This document shows, piece after piece, positions 51,563 to 60,873 of a DNA stretch of 64,000 bases. This DNA comes from JAVBRD01 sp031548365 (lineage in GTDB: Bacteria > Bacillota > Clostridia > Christensenellales > UBA1750): the NCBI GenBank assembly GCA_031548365.1, contig JAVBRD010000020.1:1-64000 (forward strand), written 5' to 3'. The notes under the pieces are model-generated. The model ran no database searches. It was not told the origin of the DNA and saw only the letters and a program-made list of their open reading frames with translations. Positions within the stretch are counted from its first letter, which is position 1. Every line of letters begins with the position of its first letter. Position numbers and translations under genes: made by a program.

Positions 51563-53032
51563 TCACCTCGCATACGCAAGGAAGCGGGCATACGCGTCGT
51601 CCCACATATCTTTTTCGGCGGGAAGGAACTCTTCTGGCGGGAAGGAGCGCGCGATGGCTGCCCTGATCTCGGACAGCGAGGACACCTCACCCAGCGCGAG
51701 CGCCTGCGTCATCAGATTGCCCAGCACCGTCGCTTCCGAAGGACCCGCAAGAACAGGCATGTGGAGCGCGTTGGCCGTCATCTGATTGAGAAGCGCGTTT
51801 TTAGCGCCGCCGCCAACCACGTGCAGCACGTCAAACTTGCGGCCCGTCGTCTCAGACATGCGCTCAATTGTCCAGCGGTAGCGAAGCGCGAGGCTCTCAT
51901 ACACCACCCGCGCAATGCCCCCGATGCCATCGGGCGTTTTCTGCCCCGATTGCTTGATATACTCAAGGATTTTCCCGGGCATCCCGCCCGGATGGAAGAA
52001 CAGATCGTCGTCGGGATTGATCATCGCGATGAACGGTTCGGCCTTTTCCGCGAGCGCCACGATGTCCGCAAAGCTGATCTCCGGATCGTCCTTTAGCCAC
52101 TCGCGCCGGCATTCCTGAATGATCCAAAGCCCCATGACGTTCTTGAGGACGCGGATCGTCCCCGCGACGCCGCCCTCGTTTGTGAAGTTGGCGTCCATCG
52201 CCTGATCGGTCGCGATCGGTGCGGGCAGTTCAGTGCCCAGGAGCGACCATGTCCCCGACGATATGTACGCAAAGTTCGTACCTTTTGCGGGCGTCGCGAC
52301 AACCGCGGACGCCGTGTCGTGACCCCCGACCGCGATGAGCGGAATTCCCCCGCCCGCGCCGACGCGCCGCAAGATCTCGGGCAGGAGAGCGCCGCGCACG
52401 ACTCCCGGCATCTGAATCTTGGGCAGAATCCCCGCAGGCAGGCCGAAGCGCTCGATGAGCGGCCACGCCCAGTCGCGCGTCCCCGAATCGATCATTTGGC
52501 TGGTGGACGCGATGGTGTACTCCGCGCCCATCTCCCCCGTCAGGTAATAGCCGTATAAGTCCGGCGTGAACAAAAGCGTGCGCGCGTTCGCGAGCGCTTC
52601 ATCATTCTCAAGTTTGCTCGCTATAAGCTGGTACAGCGTGTTGAACTGCATGAACGCAAGCCCCGTTTGCGCGTAGATCTCGCGCTTGGGCACCGTTTCA
52701 AACGCTTTGTCCATCATACCGTCGGTGCGCGTGTCGCGGTAGTGCACAGGATTCTCGATCAGGCGACCCTGCGCGCTCAAAAGCCCGTAATCCACACCCC
52801 ACGTATCGATGCCTATACCGTTCACTTGACCCGACGCGACGCCCGCGGAAACACCCTCAAGGATCTCGTGGAACGTGCGCGGCGCGTCCCAGTAGAGCCG
52901 CCCCAGCATGGCGACCGGGGTATTCTCAAACCTATGCAGCTCGCCAAGCGTGATCTTCCCGTTATCCCACTCACCGAGCATGACGCGCCCGCTCGACGCG
53001 CCCAGATCAACACCCAACAACCTCAGCGGCAC
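51563..53032 (-). CDS. rhaB: rhamnulokinase
   Basis: FGGY-family kinase phosphorylating L-rhamnulose. N-terminal LLGVDLGASSGRVMLGEW, IGIDTWGVDYGLL near 80, HYRDTRT, and the C-terminal ATP-site HVVGGGAKNALLNQM match RhaB rather than xylulokinase or glycerol kinase. SD GGAGGG (53039-53044) touches the ATG at 53038 but is six bases from GTG 53032, which is preferred. No rhaA or rhaD is nearby. Confidence 0.93.
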   Translation of the reverse strand: MPLRLLGVDLGASSGRVMLGEWDNGKITLGELHRFENTPVAMLGRLYWDAPRTFHEILEGVSAGVASGQVNGIGIDTWGVDYGLLSAQGRLIENPVHYRDTRTDGMMDKAFETVPKREIYAQTGLAFMQFNTLYQLIASKLENDEALANARTLLFTPDLYGYYLTGEMGAEYTIASTSQMIDSGTRDWAWPLIERFGLPAGILPKIQMPGVVRGALLPEILRRVGAGGGIPLIAVGGHDTASAVVATPAKGTNFAYISSGTWSLLGTELPAPIATDQAMDANFTNEGGVAGTIRVLKNVMGLWIIQECRREWLKDDPEISFADIVALAEKAEPFIAMINPDDDLFFHPGGMPGKILEYIKQSGQKTPDGIGGIARVVYESLALRYRWTIERMSETTGRKFDVLHVVGGGAKNALLNQMTANALHMPVLAGPSEATVLGNLMTQALALGEVSSLSEIRAAIARSFPPEEFLPAEKDMWDDAYARFLAYAR

Positions 53033-53054
53033 AGTCATCCCTCCATTTAATTCC

Positions 53055-53063
53055 ATTATAACA
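53055..53063 (-). promoter_or_regulatory. rhaB extended -10 promoter
   Basis: Minus-strand TGT-TATAAT (TATAAT at 53055-53060) without a good -35. A short leader of about 15 bases leads to the rhaB GTG. Confidence 0.6.
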
Positions 53064-53130
53064 AATATCCATAGCGTAAAAAAGCGTTCGACTTGCTTAT
53101 TCCGGCAAATCAAACGCATCTGTTGTGATC

Positions 53131-53470
53131 ACGCGTCAGCAACGCCTGTAAGCCGAGTTCTGTCTTGAACGGCCATCTATCTAGGCCCACGGTTGCCAGT
53201 GGGCTCCAGCGATTACTCGAAAGCGCGGCGGGCAGCCGCGTAGCTTCCAGTCTAATCTTGCACCGGGTGGGGTTTACAGAGCGGACAAGTCGCCAGGCCG
53301 CTGGTGAGCTCTTACCTCGCCTTTCCACCCTTACGCGCCTTGCGGCACGCGGTATATCTCTGTTGCACTTTCCTTGGAGTCGCCTCCACCGGGTGTTACC
53401 CGGCACCCTGCCCTATGGAGCTCGGACTTTCCTCACGCATAGCGTGTGGCCGTCCGGCGTGCTGACGCGT
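53131..53470 (-). ncRNA. rnpB: RNase P RNA, bacterial type A
   Basis: Conserved parts are legible on the minus strand: GAGGAAAGTCCGAGCTCC near the 5' end, GGTAACACCCGG, AAGGAAAGTGCAACAGA, GTAAGGGTGGAAAGGC, TAAACCCCACCCGG, and near the 3' end CAAGACAGAACTCGGCTTAC. The 5' ACGCGTCAGCACGCC (from 53470) pairs with the 3' GGCGTTGCTGACGCGT (to 53131) as helix P1, which fixes both ends and a length near 340. It follows the zinc-ribbon gene, a common clostridial order. Confidence 0.95.
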
Positions 53471-53475
53471 CAACG

Positions 53476-53504
53476 ACAATACCACAAGCGCGCGTTTCCG
53501 TCAA
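53476..53504 (-). promoter_or_regulatory. rnpB promoter
   Basis: Minus-strand TTGACG (53499-53504), 17 bases, TATTGT (53476-53481); the predicted start about 6-7 bases on coincides with the 5' end of P1. The -35 overlaps the stop codon of the zinc-ribbon gene. Confidence 0.8.
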
Positions 53505-54217
53505 GCGTCCGCGGGCTTGTCCAAGCAAAGGATACGCCCGCAGTTCTCGCACTCGACGATCGCCTTTTGCGCCTGCACTTTTTTTGTCACGACGCTGGGC
53601 AGTGACATATTGCACCCCCCGCACTGGTCTCCGACGAGCACCGCAAGCGGGGGCGATACGTGCTGCTTGGCCCGCTTGTACGCCTCCATCAGCTCGGACG
53701 GGACTTCCACCTTGTCGCGATCCGCCTTGAGCTTGTCAAGCTCACCCGATGTGGATTGTAGCTCTTCATCAAGGGTCGCCTTGAGCGCGTCAAACTCCTT
53801 TTTCGCGGTTACAGCCTTTGCGCGCGTCTCCCTGTATTGCTTCTCCATCGCGGCGATTTCCTTGATCACGCGCATGATGTCGTGCTCGACTGAGCCAAGC
53901 TGAGAGAAAATCTGCTCGGCGTCCGTGGTCATCGCGCGAATGCGCTCGATGTCGCGCACTTTGCTTTCCGACACGACAACCGTGCCATCCTCAACCGCAC
54001 CCGCGAGAGACTCATGCTCCTCGCTCAGCGCTTTGATCGACGCCTGATAACGGCCGATCTCATTTTCGATTTTCTGCATCGCGCTCTGCTGATCCACAAG
54101 AAAGCTTCGCAGCTTCATCAGCCTCTGACGGGCTGCCGAATTTCTGGTTTTTCCCTCAAAACGGTCAACGGCCAAATCAAGCTCTTGATATTTCCACAAA
54201 ACATCCGTCTGACTCAT
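53501..54217 (-). CDS. coiled-coil protein with C4 zinc ribbon
   Basis: About 238 residues: a long charged coiled coil (about 20-170) followed by a zinc ribbon with CGGCN and CENCG (about 200-225). The family is conserved beside nif3 and rnpB in Firmicutes; a nucleic-acid role is presumed, but no reaction is known to me. The SD AGGAGG is six bases before ATG 54217; ATGs at 54223 and 54241 are too close or upstream of it. Confidence 0.87.
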   Translation of the reverse strand: MSQTDVLWKYQELDLAVDRFEGKTRNSAARQRLMKLRSFLVDQQSAMQKIENEIGRYQASIKALSEEHESLAGAVEDGTVVVSESKVRDIERIRAMTTDAEQIFSQLGSVEHDIMRVIKEIAAMEKQYRETRAKAVTAKKEFDALKATLDEELQSTSGELDKLKADRDKVEVPSELMEAYKRAKQHVSPPLAVLVGDQCGGCNMSLPSVVTKKVQAQKAIVECENCGRILCLDKPADA

Positions 54218-54227
54218 GCTCATCCTC

Positions 54228-55007
54228 CTAGCCGTTCCCAAGCGCCCCGACCATGGGGTATGCCTGCTTGCTTATGAACACCTTGATGTTCCATTGTAGC
54301 TGATGCGAAGCTGTTTGTAAACGCTTTTCGAGAAATTGCAGAACAGGTCGTTCTGTATGGAAATGTCCCGCGTCAATGACGGGCAAACCGATCGCGAGCG
54401 CATCCATCGCCGAGTGATGGCGGACATCGCCGGTCAGGAGCGCGTCAGCGCCATTCTCTTTTGCCTCGCGCGCGTTGTCCACGCCTGACCCGCAGCTCAG
54501 CGCGAGACGGCGCACGACCACACCTCCATTTCCGAAGTAACGCACGCAAGGGTTGCCGAGTTTATCCGCCGCGAGCGCCGCAACCTCACTGAGCTCTGTT
54601 GGCGCGGGCATATCGACGTAGCGCAAAAACTCGCCCTTTGCATGAACGGTCAGCCCGAGCGCGTCCGCCAGGCAGTCTTCAACACCGCCTGGCGTTTTAT
54701 CAAGGTTGGTATGCGCGGAGAACACCGCTATGCCATTTCTTACAAGCACAACCAGCGCGCAATTCGGCCCATCCTCGCGCAGCGTGGTCAAGCCATTGTA
54801 AATGGGTGGATGGTGTAGGATGAGCATGTCGGCGCCGGTCTGCGCCGTTTCTGCCGCGACCCCCGCTGTCAAGTCGAGCGCGATGAGGACGCGCTCCACC
54901 CGCCCGTCAGGATGACCGGCGACGAGCCCGATGTTATCCCCCTCAAGCGCAAGCTCTGCAGGCGCGATTCTCTCCATTTCGGCCATGACCTCTCGAACAG
55001 TCGTCAT
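54228..55007 (-). CDS. Nif3-like dinuclear metal centre protein
   Basis: 259 residues. Metal ligands are visible in ILHHPPIY (about 68) and in AGHFHTERPVLQFL near the C-terminus; GDNIGLVAG (about 25) is the N-terminal signature. Often annotated GTP cyclohydrolase I type 2, but the cellular role is unsettled. This short form lacks the inserted PII-like domain of Bacillus YqfO. GGAGGG, seven bases upstream, and an ATGA overlap with trmK set the start at 55007. Confidence 0.9.
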   Translation of the reverse strand: MTTVREVMAEMERIAPAELALEGDNIGLVAGHPDGRVERVLIALDLTAGVAAETAQTGADMLILHHPPIYNGLTTLREDGPNCALVVLVRNGIAVFSAHTNLDKTPGGVEDCLADALGLTVHAKGEFLRYVDMPAPTELSEVAALAADKLGNPCVRYFGNGGVVVRRLALSCGSGVDNAREAKENGADALLTGDVRHHSAMDALAIGLPVIDAGHFHTERPVLQFLEKRLQTASHQLQWNIKVFISKQAYPMVGALGNG

Positions 55008-55702
55008 TTTGCACCCTCCATCGCGGCGCTGATTCGGGCAAGCTCCTTGCGCAACGTTTGAGCGTCCTGCTCGCGGTTTCCCTTGAGTGCGCCGGACAAT
55101 GCCCGTTCCGCGACGCTTTGCCTCCACATCAAGTAATCCGCGAAATGATCGGTGCGATCCACCAGCAAGCAGGGCCCAAAGTCAAGCTCAGGCCCGGTGA
55201 GCGCGCGTGCATCGTCCGACGGCTCGGCCCGCGAGACAACCGTGAACCGGCGGCCAACGCGCGCGACCAGCTCACGCGTAATCGCGTACCCGTTCGCGCT
55301 AAACCACGCACGCGCCAGGTGGTTTTCCTTGTTCGGGGCGATCACGACCGCCGCACCGCGCAGCTTGTCTTTGCCTCGCTCCAAGATGCCCGCAATCGTC
55401 CGCGCGCCCATCCCCGCCAAGACGATCACATCGGCTTCGCCCGCGTCAACCGGCGTTAGGCCGTCCCCCACCCGCAAAGAAACTTTACCGGCGATGCCGG
55501 TTTCCTCCGCCAACGCGCGGGCCTTGTCCAGCGAGCTTTCGCTGATGTCACTAGCGATGACGCGCTCGCACAGCCCTCGCGCGATCATGTGCGCGGAAAA
55601 ATAGCCGTGATCGCAACCGATATCGGCGACGCAGCCGCACTGCCCGCACAGGGTCAGCAGCGCGTCCATACGCTCGTCCGCACGGCCCTTACTTGTCGCC
55701 AA
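55004..55702 (-). CDS. trmK: tRNA (adenine(22)-N1)-methyltransferase TrmK
   Basis: Class I methyltransferase modifying A22 of tRNA. VADIGCDHGYFSAHMI is near residue 25, IASDISESSLDKA near 50, VIVLAGMGARTIAGIL near 95, with a C-terminal helical coiled-coil tail. GGGGGGAG lies four bases before TTG 55702, giving LATSKGRADERM as the N-terminus, which fits the family better than the ATG-like start at 55729. Follows the rpoD terminator. Confidence 0.9.
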   Translation of the reverse strand: MATSKGRADERMDALLTLCGQCGCVADIGCDHGYFSAHMIARGLCERVIASDISESSLDKARALAEETGIAGKVSLRVGDGLTPVDAGEADVIVLAGMGARTIAGILERGKDKLRGAAVVIAPNKENHLARAWFSANGYAITRELVARVGRRFTVVSRAEPSDDARALTGPELDFGPCLLVDRTDHFADYLMWRQSVAERALSGALKGNREQDAQTLRKELARISAAMEGAK

Positions 55703-55727
55703 TGGGCTCCCCCCTGTTTTCGCCAGC

Positions 55728-55753
55728 AAAAACGCCCGGGGTTTTCCCGGGCG
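55728..55753 (-). terminator. terminator between rpoD and trmK
   Basis: Minus strand CGCCCGGG-AAAAC-CCCGGGCG followed by TTTTT. It should reduce read-through into trmK-nif3. Confidence 0.88.
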
Positions 55754-55758
55754 CTTCC

Positions 55759-56838
55759 TCAGTCGAGAAAATCTTTGAGCTTCTTTGAGCGGCTCGGATG
55801 CCGAAGTTTCCGTAGCGCCTTGGCTTCAATCTGGCGGATGCGCTCACGCGTAACGTTGAACTCGCGCCCAACCTCCTCGAGCGTTCGCGCACGCCCGTCA
55901 TCCAAGCCGAAGCGCAGCCTGAGCACTTTCTCTTCGCGCGGGGTGAGCGTGTCGAGCACATCCACAAGCTGCTCCTTGAGCAACGTAAACGATGCGGAGT
56001 CCGCAGGGGACGGCGCGTCATCATCAGGGATGAAGTCGCCCAGATGGCTGTCTTCTTCCTCGCCGATGGGCGTTTCCAGCGAGACCGGCTCCTGCGCGAT
56101 CTTGATGATCTCGCGCACCTTGTCCTCTGTGATCGTCATCTCGTGTGCGATTTCTTCGGGTGTCGGCTCGCGTCCATACTCCTGAAGCAGCTGGCGCGAT
56201 ATGCGGATCAATTTGTTGATCGTCTCCACCATGTGAACAGGGATGCGGATGGTGCGCGCCTGATCCGCGATCGCCCGCGTGATCGCTTGCCTGATCCACC
56301 ACGTCGCGTACGTTGAAAATTTGTAGCCTTTGCGATAGTCAAACTTCTCAACGGCCTTGATCAGTCCGAGGTTGCCCTCCTGTATCAGATCCAGAAACTG
56401 CATGCCGCGTCCAAGATAGCGTTTGGCGATGGACACCACGAGACGCAGGTTGGCCTCAGCCAGCAAGCGCCTGGCCTGATCGTCGCCCTCTTCCATTCGC
56501 CGCGCGATATCAATCTCCTGAAACGCGGTGAGAAGCGACACTTTACCGATCTCTTTTAGGTACATGCGAACCGGATCGTCCAGCGAAATGCCGTCGGGCA
56601 CTGAAAGCGACAGATCCTCTTCAGGTGCGACTTCGGGTTCGGGAACAACGTCGATTTCGCCCACAATGTCGACGCCGATCCTCTCCAGCGTTTCGTATAT
56701 CTGCTCGATTTGATCAGTCTCAAGCTCAATTTCTTTGAGCTGATTGCTGATCTCATCCAAGGTCAGCACGCCTTTTTCCTTCCCCGATTCCACCAGATCG
56801 TCAATGCGTTCATTCTTTGCATCGACTTCATTGTGCAA
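55759..56838 (-). CDS. rpoD: primary sigma factor RpoD (SigA)
   Basis: 359 residues, the compact Firmicutes form. Order: short region 1.1 (1-75), region 1.2 DPVRMYLKEIGKVSLL, region 2 with LVVSIAKRYLGRGMQFLDLIQEGNLGLIKAVEKFDY and YKFSTYATWWIRQAITRAI, region 3 with RIPVHMVETINKL, region 4 ending EEVGREFNVTRERIRQIEAKALRKLRHP. It follows dnaG by 15 bases as in the macromolecular synthesis operon. Confidence 0.98.
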   Translation of the reverse strand: MHNEVDAKNERIDDLVESGKEKGVLTLDEISNQLKEIELETDQIEQIYETLERIGVDIVGEIDVVPEPEVAPEEDLSLSVPDGISLDDPVRMYLKEIGKVSLLTAFQEIDIARRMEEGDDQARRLLAEANLRLVVSIAKRYLGRGMQFLDLIQEGNLGLIKAVEKFDYRKGYKFSTYATWWIRQAITRAIADQARTIRIPVHMVETINKLIRISRQLLQEYGREPTPEEIAHEMTITEDKVREIIKIAQEPVSLETPIGEEEDSHLGDFIPDDDAPSPADSASFTLLKEQLVDVLDTLTPREEKVLRLRFGLDDGRARTLEEVGREFNVTRERIRQIEAKALRKLRHPSRSKKLKDFLD

Positions 56839-56853
56839 GGTGGATCTCTCCTT

Positions 56854-58626
56854 TCAATGCGCGTCCAGCCGCCGGATTTCCGCGCTCAGCGCTTGTTTGC
56901 GCTTGCCGATGGTCAGTTGCTCGCGGAAATCGGCCTTTTTTACCTGCTCACTCAGCTCAGCCAGTTCGCGCTTGATGGCTTCTATGCGAAGCGACGTGCA
57001 CAGTTCGCTGATCATCTTGGGCAGTTCATCCTGCGTAACGGCGATGTCCATGTTGAAAACCGCTCCGGCACGCCGTCTGTCCTCTTCGTTTGGCAACGAG
57101 TCAAGCAGGCGCGCCGCTGTCGACGCCGTTCCTGATTCTTCCATGAAAAAGGCGGCCAGCCTTCGCATGAGCGGATCGGAGAAGTCGGCGGGGGAGATCG
57201 TCCTGTCGGGCAATGCGTACCCGCGCGCCATGAAATTGATGAGCTGTCGCTCAGCTTTCGTTGCTTCTGAAAACAACTCCTGTGCGGGCTGCGTGTATTT
57301 ATTATACCGATTGCTGGTAACGGTATTCTTTGAAAAGTCCCCGGATGGCCTAATTTTGGGGGTTTGTCCAATTTGCTGCCATAAAACAGCCTCAGAAAAC
57401 CCCGTTTGAACCGCCACACGCTTGAGGTGTTTTTCGACCTCAACCGGGTTCTTCACCCTCGCGAGGATCTGCGCCGCATCAATGGCGTAGCGCGTCCGTC
57501 CCTCTTCATCCTCCAAGGAGTAGCCGGCAGCAGCACGGTTTAGTCGATATTCTGTCGTGTCCATCGGCCTAAGCGCCTCAAACGCCTCCCGCCCGTTCTC
57601 CTTGACGAAATCGTCGGGGTCTTTGCCTTCCGGCAGAAAGAGCACCCTTGGCTCCGCGCCTGCCTCTTCCAAAAGGGAAATGGCTTTCACGGTTGCGTTT
57701 TGCCCCGCGCTGTCTCCATCGTAACACACCACGATGTCCGCGCAGTAACGCTTCATCAGCTTTGCCTGATCCGCGGTGATCGCGGTGCCAAGCGTCGCAA
57801 CACACCCGGATACGCCGCTTTGCGCAAGGGACACAACATCCATATACCCTTCTACGAGATAGAGCCGCGCAAGGTTCGTTTGCCCTCTGAGGAAATTAAG
57901 CCCATAGAGCTGGAAACGTTTGTTGAACAAAGGTGTGTCAGATGAGTTGAGGTACTTGGGCTGACCTTCGCCCATGATTCTGCCGCCGAACGCGATCACG
58001 CGCGACTGCGCGTTGAAGATCGGAAAAATGACGCGTTCGCGAAAAATGTCGTAGTACCGGCCGTTCTTTTCCCCCGCGAGGCCCACCGTCTTGAGCAGTT
58101 CCTCGGGATACCCTTCGGAAACCATGTGCTCGACGAGCTCTGTCCAGCCCGTCCCTGAAACCCCGATACCAAATTTTCGTATCGTCGAATCCGTCAGTCC
58201 ACGCTTCCTAAGATATGCAAGCGCCACTCTTCCGTGCGGCGTCCAAAGCCGCTCATGGAACCACCGCGCCGCCGCTTTGACCGCGCCGTACATCCTCTCG
58301 CGCTCTTCTGCCGATAAACCCTGTTTCGTCTGCTCAGGAAGTGATATGCGCGCGCGCTCAGCCAGGTGGAGCGCAGCCTCGTAAAACTCCATGCGCTCTA
58401 GCGACATCACAAAATCAAACACCGTGCCGCCCTTGTGGCATCCGAAGCAGTAGTAGAGCTGCGTGTCCTGGCTGACGCTGAACGACGGCGATTTTTCGTG
58501 GTGAAACGGGCAAAGCCCCCAAAAACGACTGCCCTGCTGTTTCAGATGGACGTGTTCGGAGACGATGTCCACAATATCGCTTCTTTGCCGGACTTCCTCC
58601 AGCCATCCATCCGGAAGACCGGGCAT
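56854..58626 (-). CDS. dnaG: DNA primase DnaG
   Basis: Makes replication primers. N-terminal zinc finger (CPFHHEKSPSF with YYCFGCHKGG, about 38-68), the RNA-polymerase core with GGR and LVEGYMDVVSL, the TOPRIM acid DGDSAGQNA (about 305), and a C-terminal helicase-binding region. 590 residues. GGAGGG fixes the ATG. Confidence 0.97.
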   Translation of the reverse strand: MPGLPDGWLEEVRQRSDIVDIVSEHVHLKQQGSRFWGLCPFHHEKSPSFSVSQDTQLYYCFGCHKGGTVFDFVMSLERMEFYEAALHLAERARISLPEQTKQGLSAEERERMYGAVKAAARWFHERLWTPHGRVALAYLRKRGLTDSTIRKFGIGVSGTGWTELVEHMVSEGYPEELLKTVGLAGEKNGRYYDIFRERVIFPIFNAQSRVIAFGGRIMGEGQPKYLNSSDTPLFNKRFQLYGLNFLRGQTNLARLYLVEGYMDVVSLAQSGVSGCVATLGTAITADQAKLMKRYCADIVVCYDGDSAGQNATVKAISLLEEAGAEPRVLFLPEGKDPDDFVKENGREAFEALRPMDTTEYRLNRAAAGYSLEDEEGRTRYAIDAAQILARVKNPVEVEKHLKRVAVQTGFSEAVLWQQIGQTPKIRPSGDFSKNTVTSNRYNKYTQPAQELFSEATKAERQLINFMARGYALPDRTISPADFSDPLMRRLAAFFMEESGTASTAARLLDSLPNEEDRRRAGAVFNMDIAVTQDELPKMISELCTSLRIEAIKRELAELSEQVKKADFREQLTIGKRKQALSAEIRRLDAH

Positions 58627-58696
58627 GAGATCCCTCCAAATACGTTTTGGCTAATTCGCCGCTTTCGACAAAATTCCTTCTTGCGTCGCCGCTTAC

Positions 58697-59707
58697 TTAC
58701 CGCGTCCCGCCAAAGGACGAAGGCGTGAACAACCGCTCAAAGTACGCCGTGGCGTAACGGTCGGTCATTCCAGCGATAAAATCACATACCGCGCGCATCC
58801 GCCCGTGCTTGCCCGCGAACGCGCGTACATCGTCCGGCAAAACGAAATGATCTTCCATCAGGCAGGAAAACAGCGCGGTGATCATGCGGTCGGCCTTGAT
58901 TTCCTCCGACAGCGCGCGTTCCGCAAGGTACACGCGCCTGAACATGAACTCGCGCAGTTCGTCCGTGGCCTCCGCGACGTCGGGCGACATGCCGATCTCC
59001 TCGTGTTCCGCCGAGTAAGCCACCACGTCCCGCACCATGGCATCGATGCGCGCTCCGTGCGTCTCCCCGAGCCGCTTACCGGCCGACTTTGGGAGATCCT
59101 CCTGCCGAACTGTTCCGGCACACAGCGCGTCGTCGATGTCGTGGTTGATGTACGCGATTCGGTCGGAGAGTGCGACAACCTGCCCCTCGAACGTCTCAGG
59201 CGGATCGCCCGTGTGGTGCAGTATACCGTCGATGGTCTCGTAAGTCAGGTTGAGGCCGTTTCCCTCGTGCTCAAGCCTTTCAACAACGCGAACGGACTGC
59301 TCATTGTGCCGAAAGCCGCCGATGCTCTCAGCGAGCCTGTTCAGCGTGCGTTCCCCCATGTGTCCAAACGGGGTATGCCCAAGGTCGTGCCCGAGCGCGA
59401 TGGCTTCCGACAAATCCTCATTGAGACGAAGCGCGCGCGAAATCGTGCGGGCAATCTGCGATACCTCGAGCGTGTGCGTCAGCCGCGTCCTGAAGTGGTC
59501 GCCTTCGGGCGAAACAAAGCACTGCGTCTTGTGCATCAGCCTGCGAAACGACTTGGAGTGGAGAATTCTGTCGCGGTCGCGCTGAAACTCCGTCCTGATG
59601 TCGCAAGGAGTGATGGCGTTCCTTCTGCCGCGAGACTTCGCGCTTTTGGCTGCGCGTTCAGCGAGCGCGCGAAATTCGGCATCTTCCGCAAACTCGCGAA
59701 TGCTCAC
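58697..59707 (-). CDS. dgt: dGTP triphosphohydrolase-like HD protein
   Basis: HD-domain phosphohydrolase hydrolysing dNTPs. SFRRLMHKTQCF, the HD motif in RLTHTLEVSQIART, and ALGHDLGHTPFGHMGE carry the metal ligands. GTG 59707, five bases after GGGGGTGG, starts MSIREF; 336 residues, the usual clostridial form placed ahead of dnaG. Confidence 0.92.
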   Translation of the reverse strand: MSIREFAEDAEFRALAERAAKSAKSRGRRNAITPCDIRTEFQRDRDRILHSKSFRRLMHKTQCFVSPEGDHFRTRLTHTLEVSQIARTISRALRLNEDLSEAIALGHDLGHTPFGHMGERTLNRLAESIGGFRHNEQSVRVVERLEHEGNGLNLTYETIDGILHHTGDPPETFEGQVVALSDRIAYINHDIDDALCAGTVRQEDLPKSAGKRLGETHGARIDAMVRDVVAYSAEHEEIGMSPDVAEATDELREFMFRRVYLAERALSEEIKADRMITALFSCLMEDHFVLPDDVRAFAGKHGRMRAVCDFIAGMTDRYATAYFERLFTPSSFGGTR

Positions 59708-59788
59708 ACGTACCACCCCCACATCGGGTCGCTGTGATAATACGACGACAACGAAATAAATTCCTTCATGCGCCGCGAACACAAGAGA

Positions 59789-60802
59789 TTATGCCTTCAG
59801 CGCGACCGTCACCTCTGAGCGGTTGTGGAAAAGCTGTCTTGCGCCAACGACGTTGTATTCGCGCCTAAGCAACGCTATTCCCTCCTTTGCTTGCTTTACA
59901 AAGCCGTCTTTCGCGAGCTTGAGCGTGATGACCCCCAGGCCGCCTTTCTGAAGTTTCCCTTTCACGGCGACCATCACTTGAACGGAATCCGCAACATCCA
60001 TCTTCATGTCATTGACGATCACATCGAACATGGGCGCGCGGCCCAGATACGCCTGCGCCAGACAACGTTCATGCGTGACGCGCGGATCGTCTGCGATCCT
60101 CGGGTCGAGCCGCGCGGGATCGACCGCGACCACGGACATGCCTTTTTCAAGCAGCACGCGCGTCCACCCTCCGGGCGACGCGCCGAGATCCATCGCCAAG
60201 CCGCCGCGAGGCATTTCAAGGCCAAACACTTCAATAGCCTCAAGCAGCTTGAACTCCGCGCGGCTGACCATCTCAGGCTCGTACGCGAACCGCCTGCGGC
60301 CTCCCGCCCAGTTCGAAACGTTTTGCAGCGGCGTGGAAACGCCCGCATACACACGATTGCCCGCGATCACGACCGAGAGGATCTGCTCCGGTTTGCGCAC
60401 ATCAAGCGGCGCATGAGCGAGCGCGCTCAGCGCGGTATTGACGTCGAAGGGCTTGTACGGCGCGGTTATTTTTCCGAGCATACGCGTCTGAACGGATAAT
60501 GTGCGCGCAGGGTCCAGCGTTTCGAGCAAGGGCCGGATCGCGCCCGCAATATGTTGAACATCGCCTGCGTTACCCTCCACTGAGTCCACGACTGAAGCAG
60601 GGGAAATATGGCGCACGAAAATGCACATCTTTTTCAAAAGCCGATCGGACAACTCAGGAAACGGCACGGACACGCGCGCGAGCACGGTTTCATCGTCAAG
60701 ATCGCGCATGCGCGCGCATGACGCGTCCGCCGTCCTCAGCTCGCCCACCGCCGCGGACAGCGACTCCCGCTGCGCGCTGACAATTACCAATTGTTCATCC
60801 AT
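59789..60802 (-). CDS. FtsJ-like RNA 2'-O-methyltransferase (RlmM-like)
   Basis: 337 residues: an N-terminal THUMP-like region (1-170) and an FtsJ/RrmJ-type Rossmann domain with MDLGASPGGWTRVLLEKG (about 203). The K-D-K-E tetrad is readable: Lys in AEFKLLEA, Asp in VNDMKMD, Lys in ITLKLAK and Glu in RSEVTVAL. It resembles E. coli RlmM (23S C2498) in architecture, but the Firmicutes target is not known to me. Between ppdK and dgt. Confidence 0.85.
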   Translation of the reverse strand: MDEQLVIVSAQRESLSAAVGELRTADASCARMRDLDDETVLARVSVPFPELSDRLLKKMCIFVRHISPASVVDSVEGNAGDVQHIAGAIRPLLETLDPARTLSVQTRMLGKITAPYKPFDVNTALSALAHAPLDVRKPEQILSVVIAGNRVYAGVSTPLQNVSNWAGGRRRFAYEPEMVSRAEFKLLEAIEVFGLEMPRGGLAMDLGASPGGWTRVLLEKGMSVVAVDPARLDPRIADDPRVTHERCLAQAYLGRAPMFDVIVNDMKMDVADSVQVMVAVKGKLQKGGLGVITLKLAKDGFVKQAKEGIALLRREYNVVGARQLFHNRSEVTVALKA

Positions 60803-60826
60803 TTCCGCGTATCTCTCCAGACTTCA

Positions 60827-60854
60827 AATCCCGGGATGTTGCCATCCCGGGATT
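60827..60854 (-). terminator. ppdK terminator hairpin
   Basis: AATCCCGGGATG (60827-60838) and CATCCCGGGATT (60843-60854) make a perfect 12-bp stem with a TTGC loop, about 20 bases after ppdK. The following T run is short (TTTG). Confidence 0.75.
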
Positions 60855-60873
60855 GACATGGGTTACACCTTGA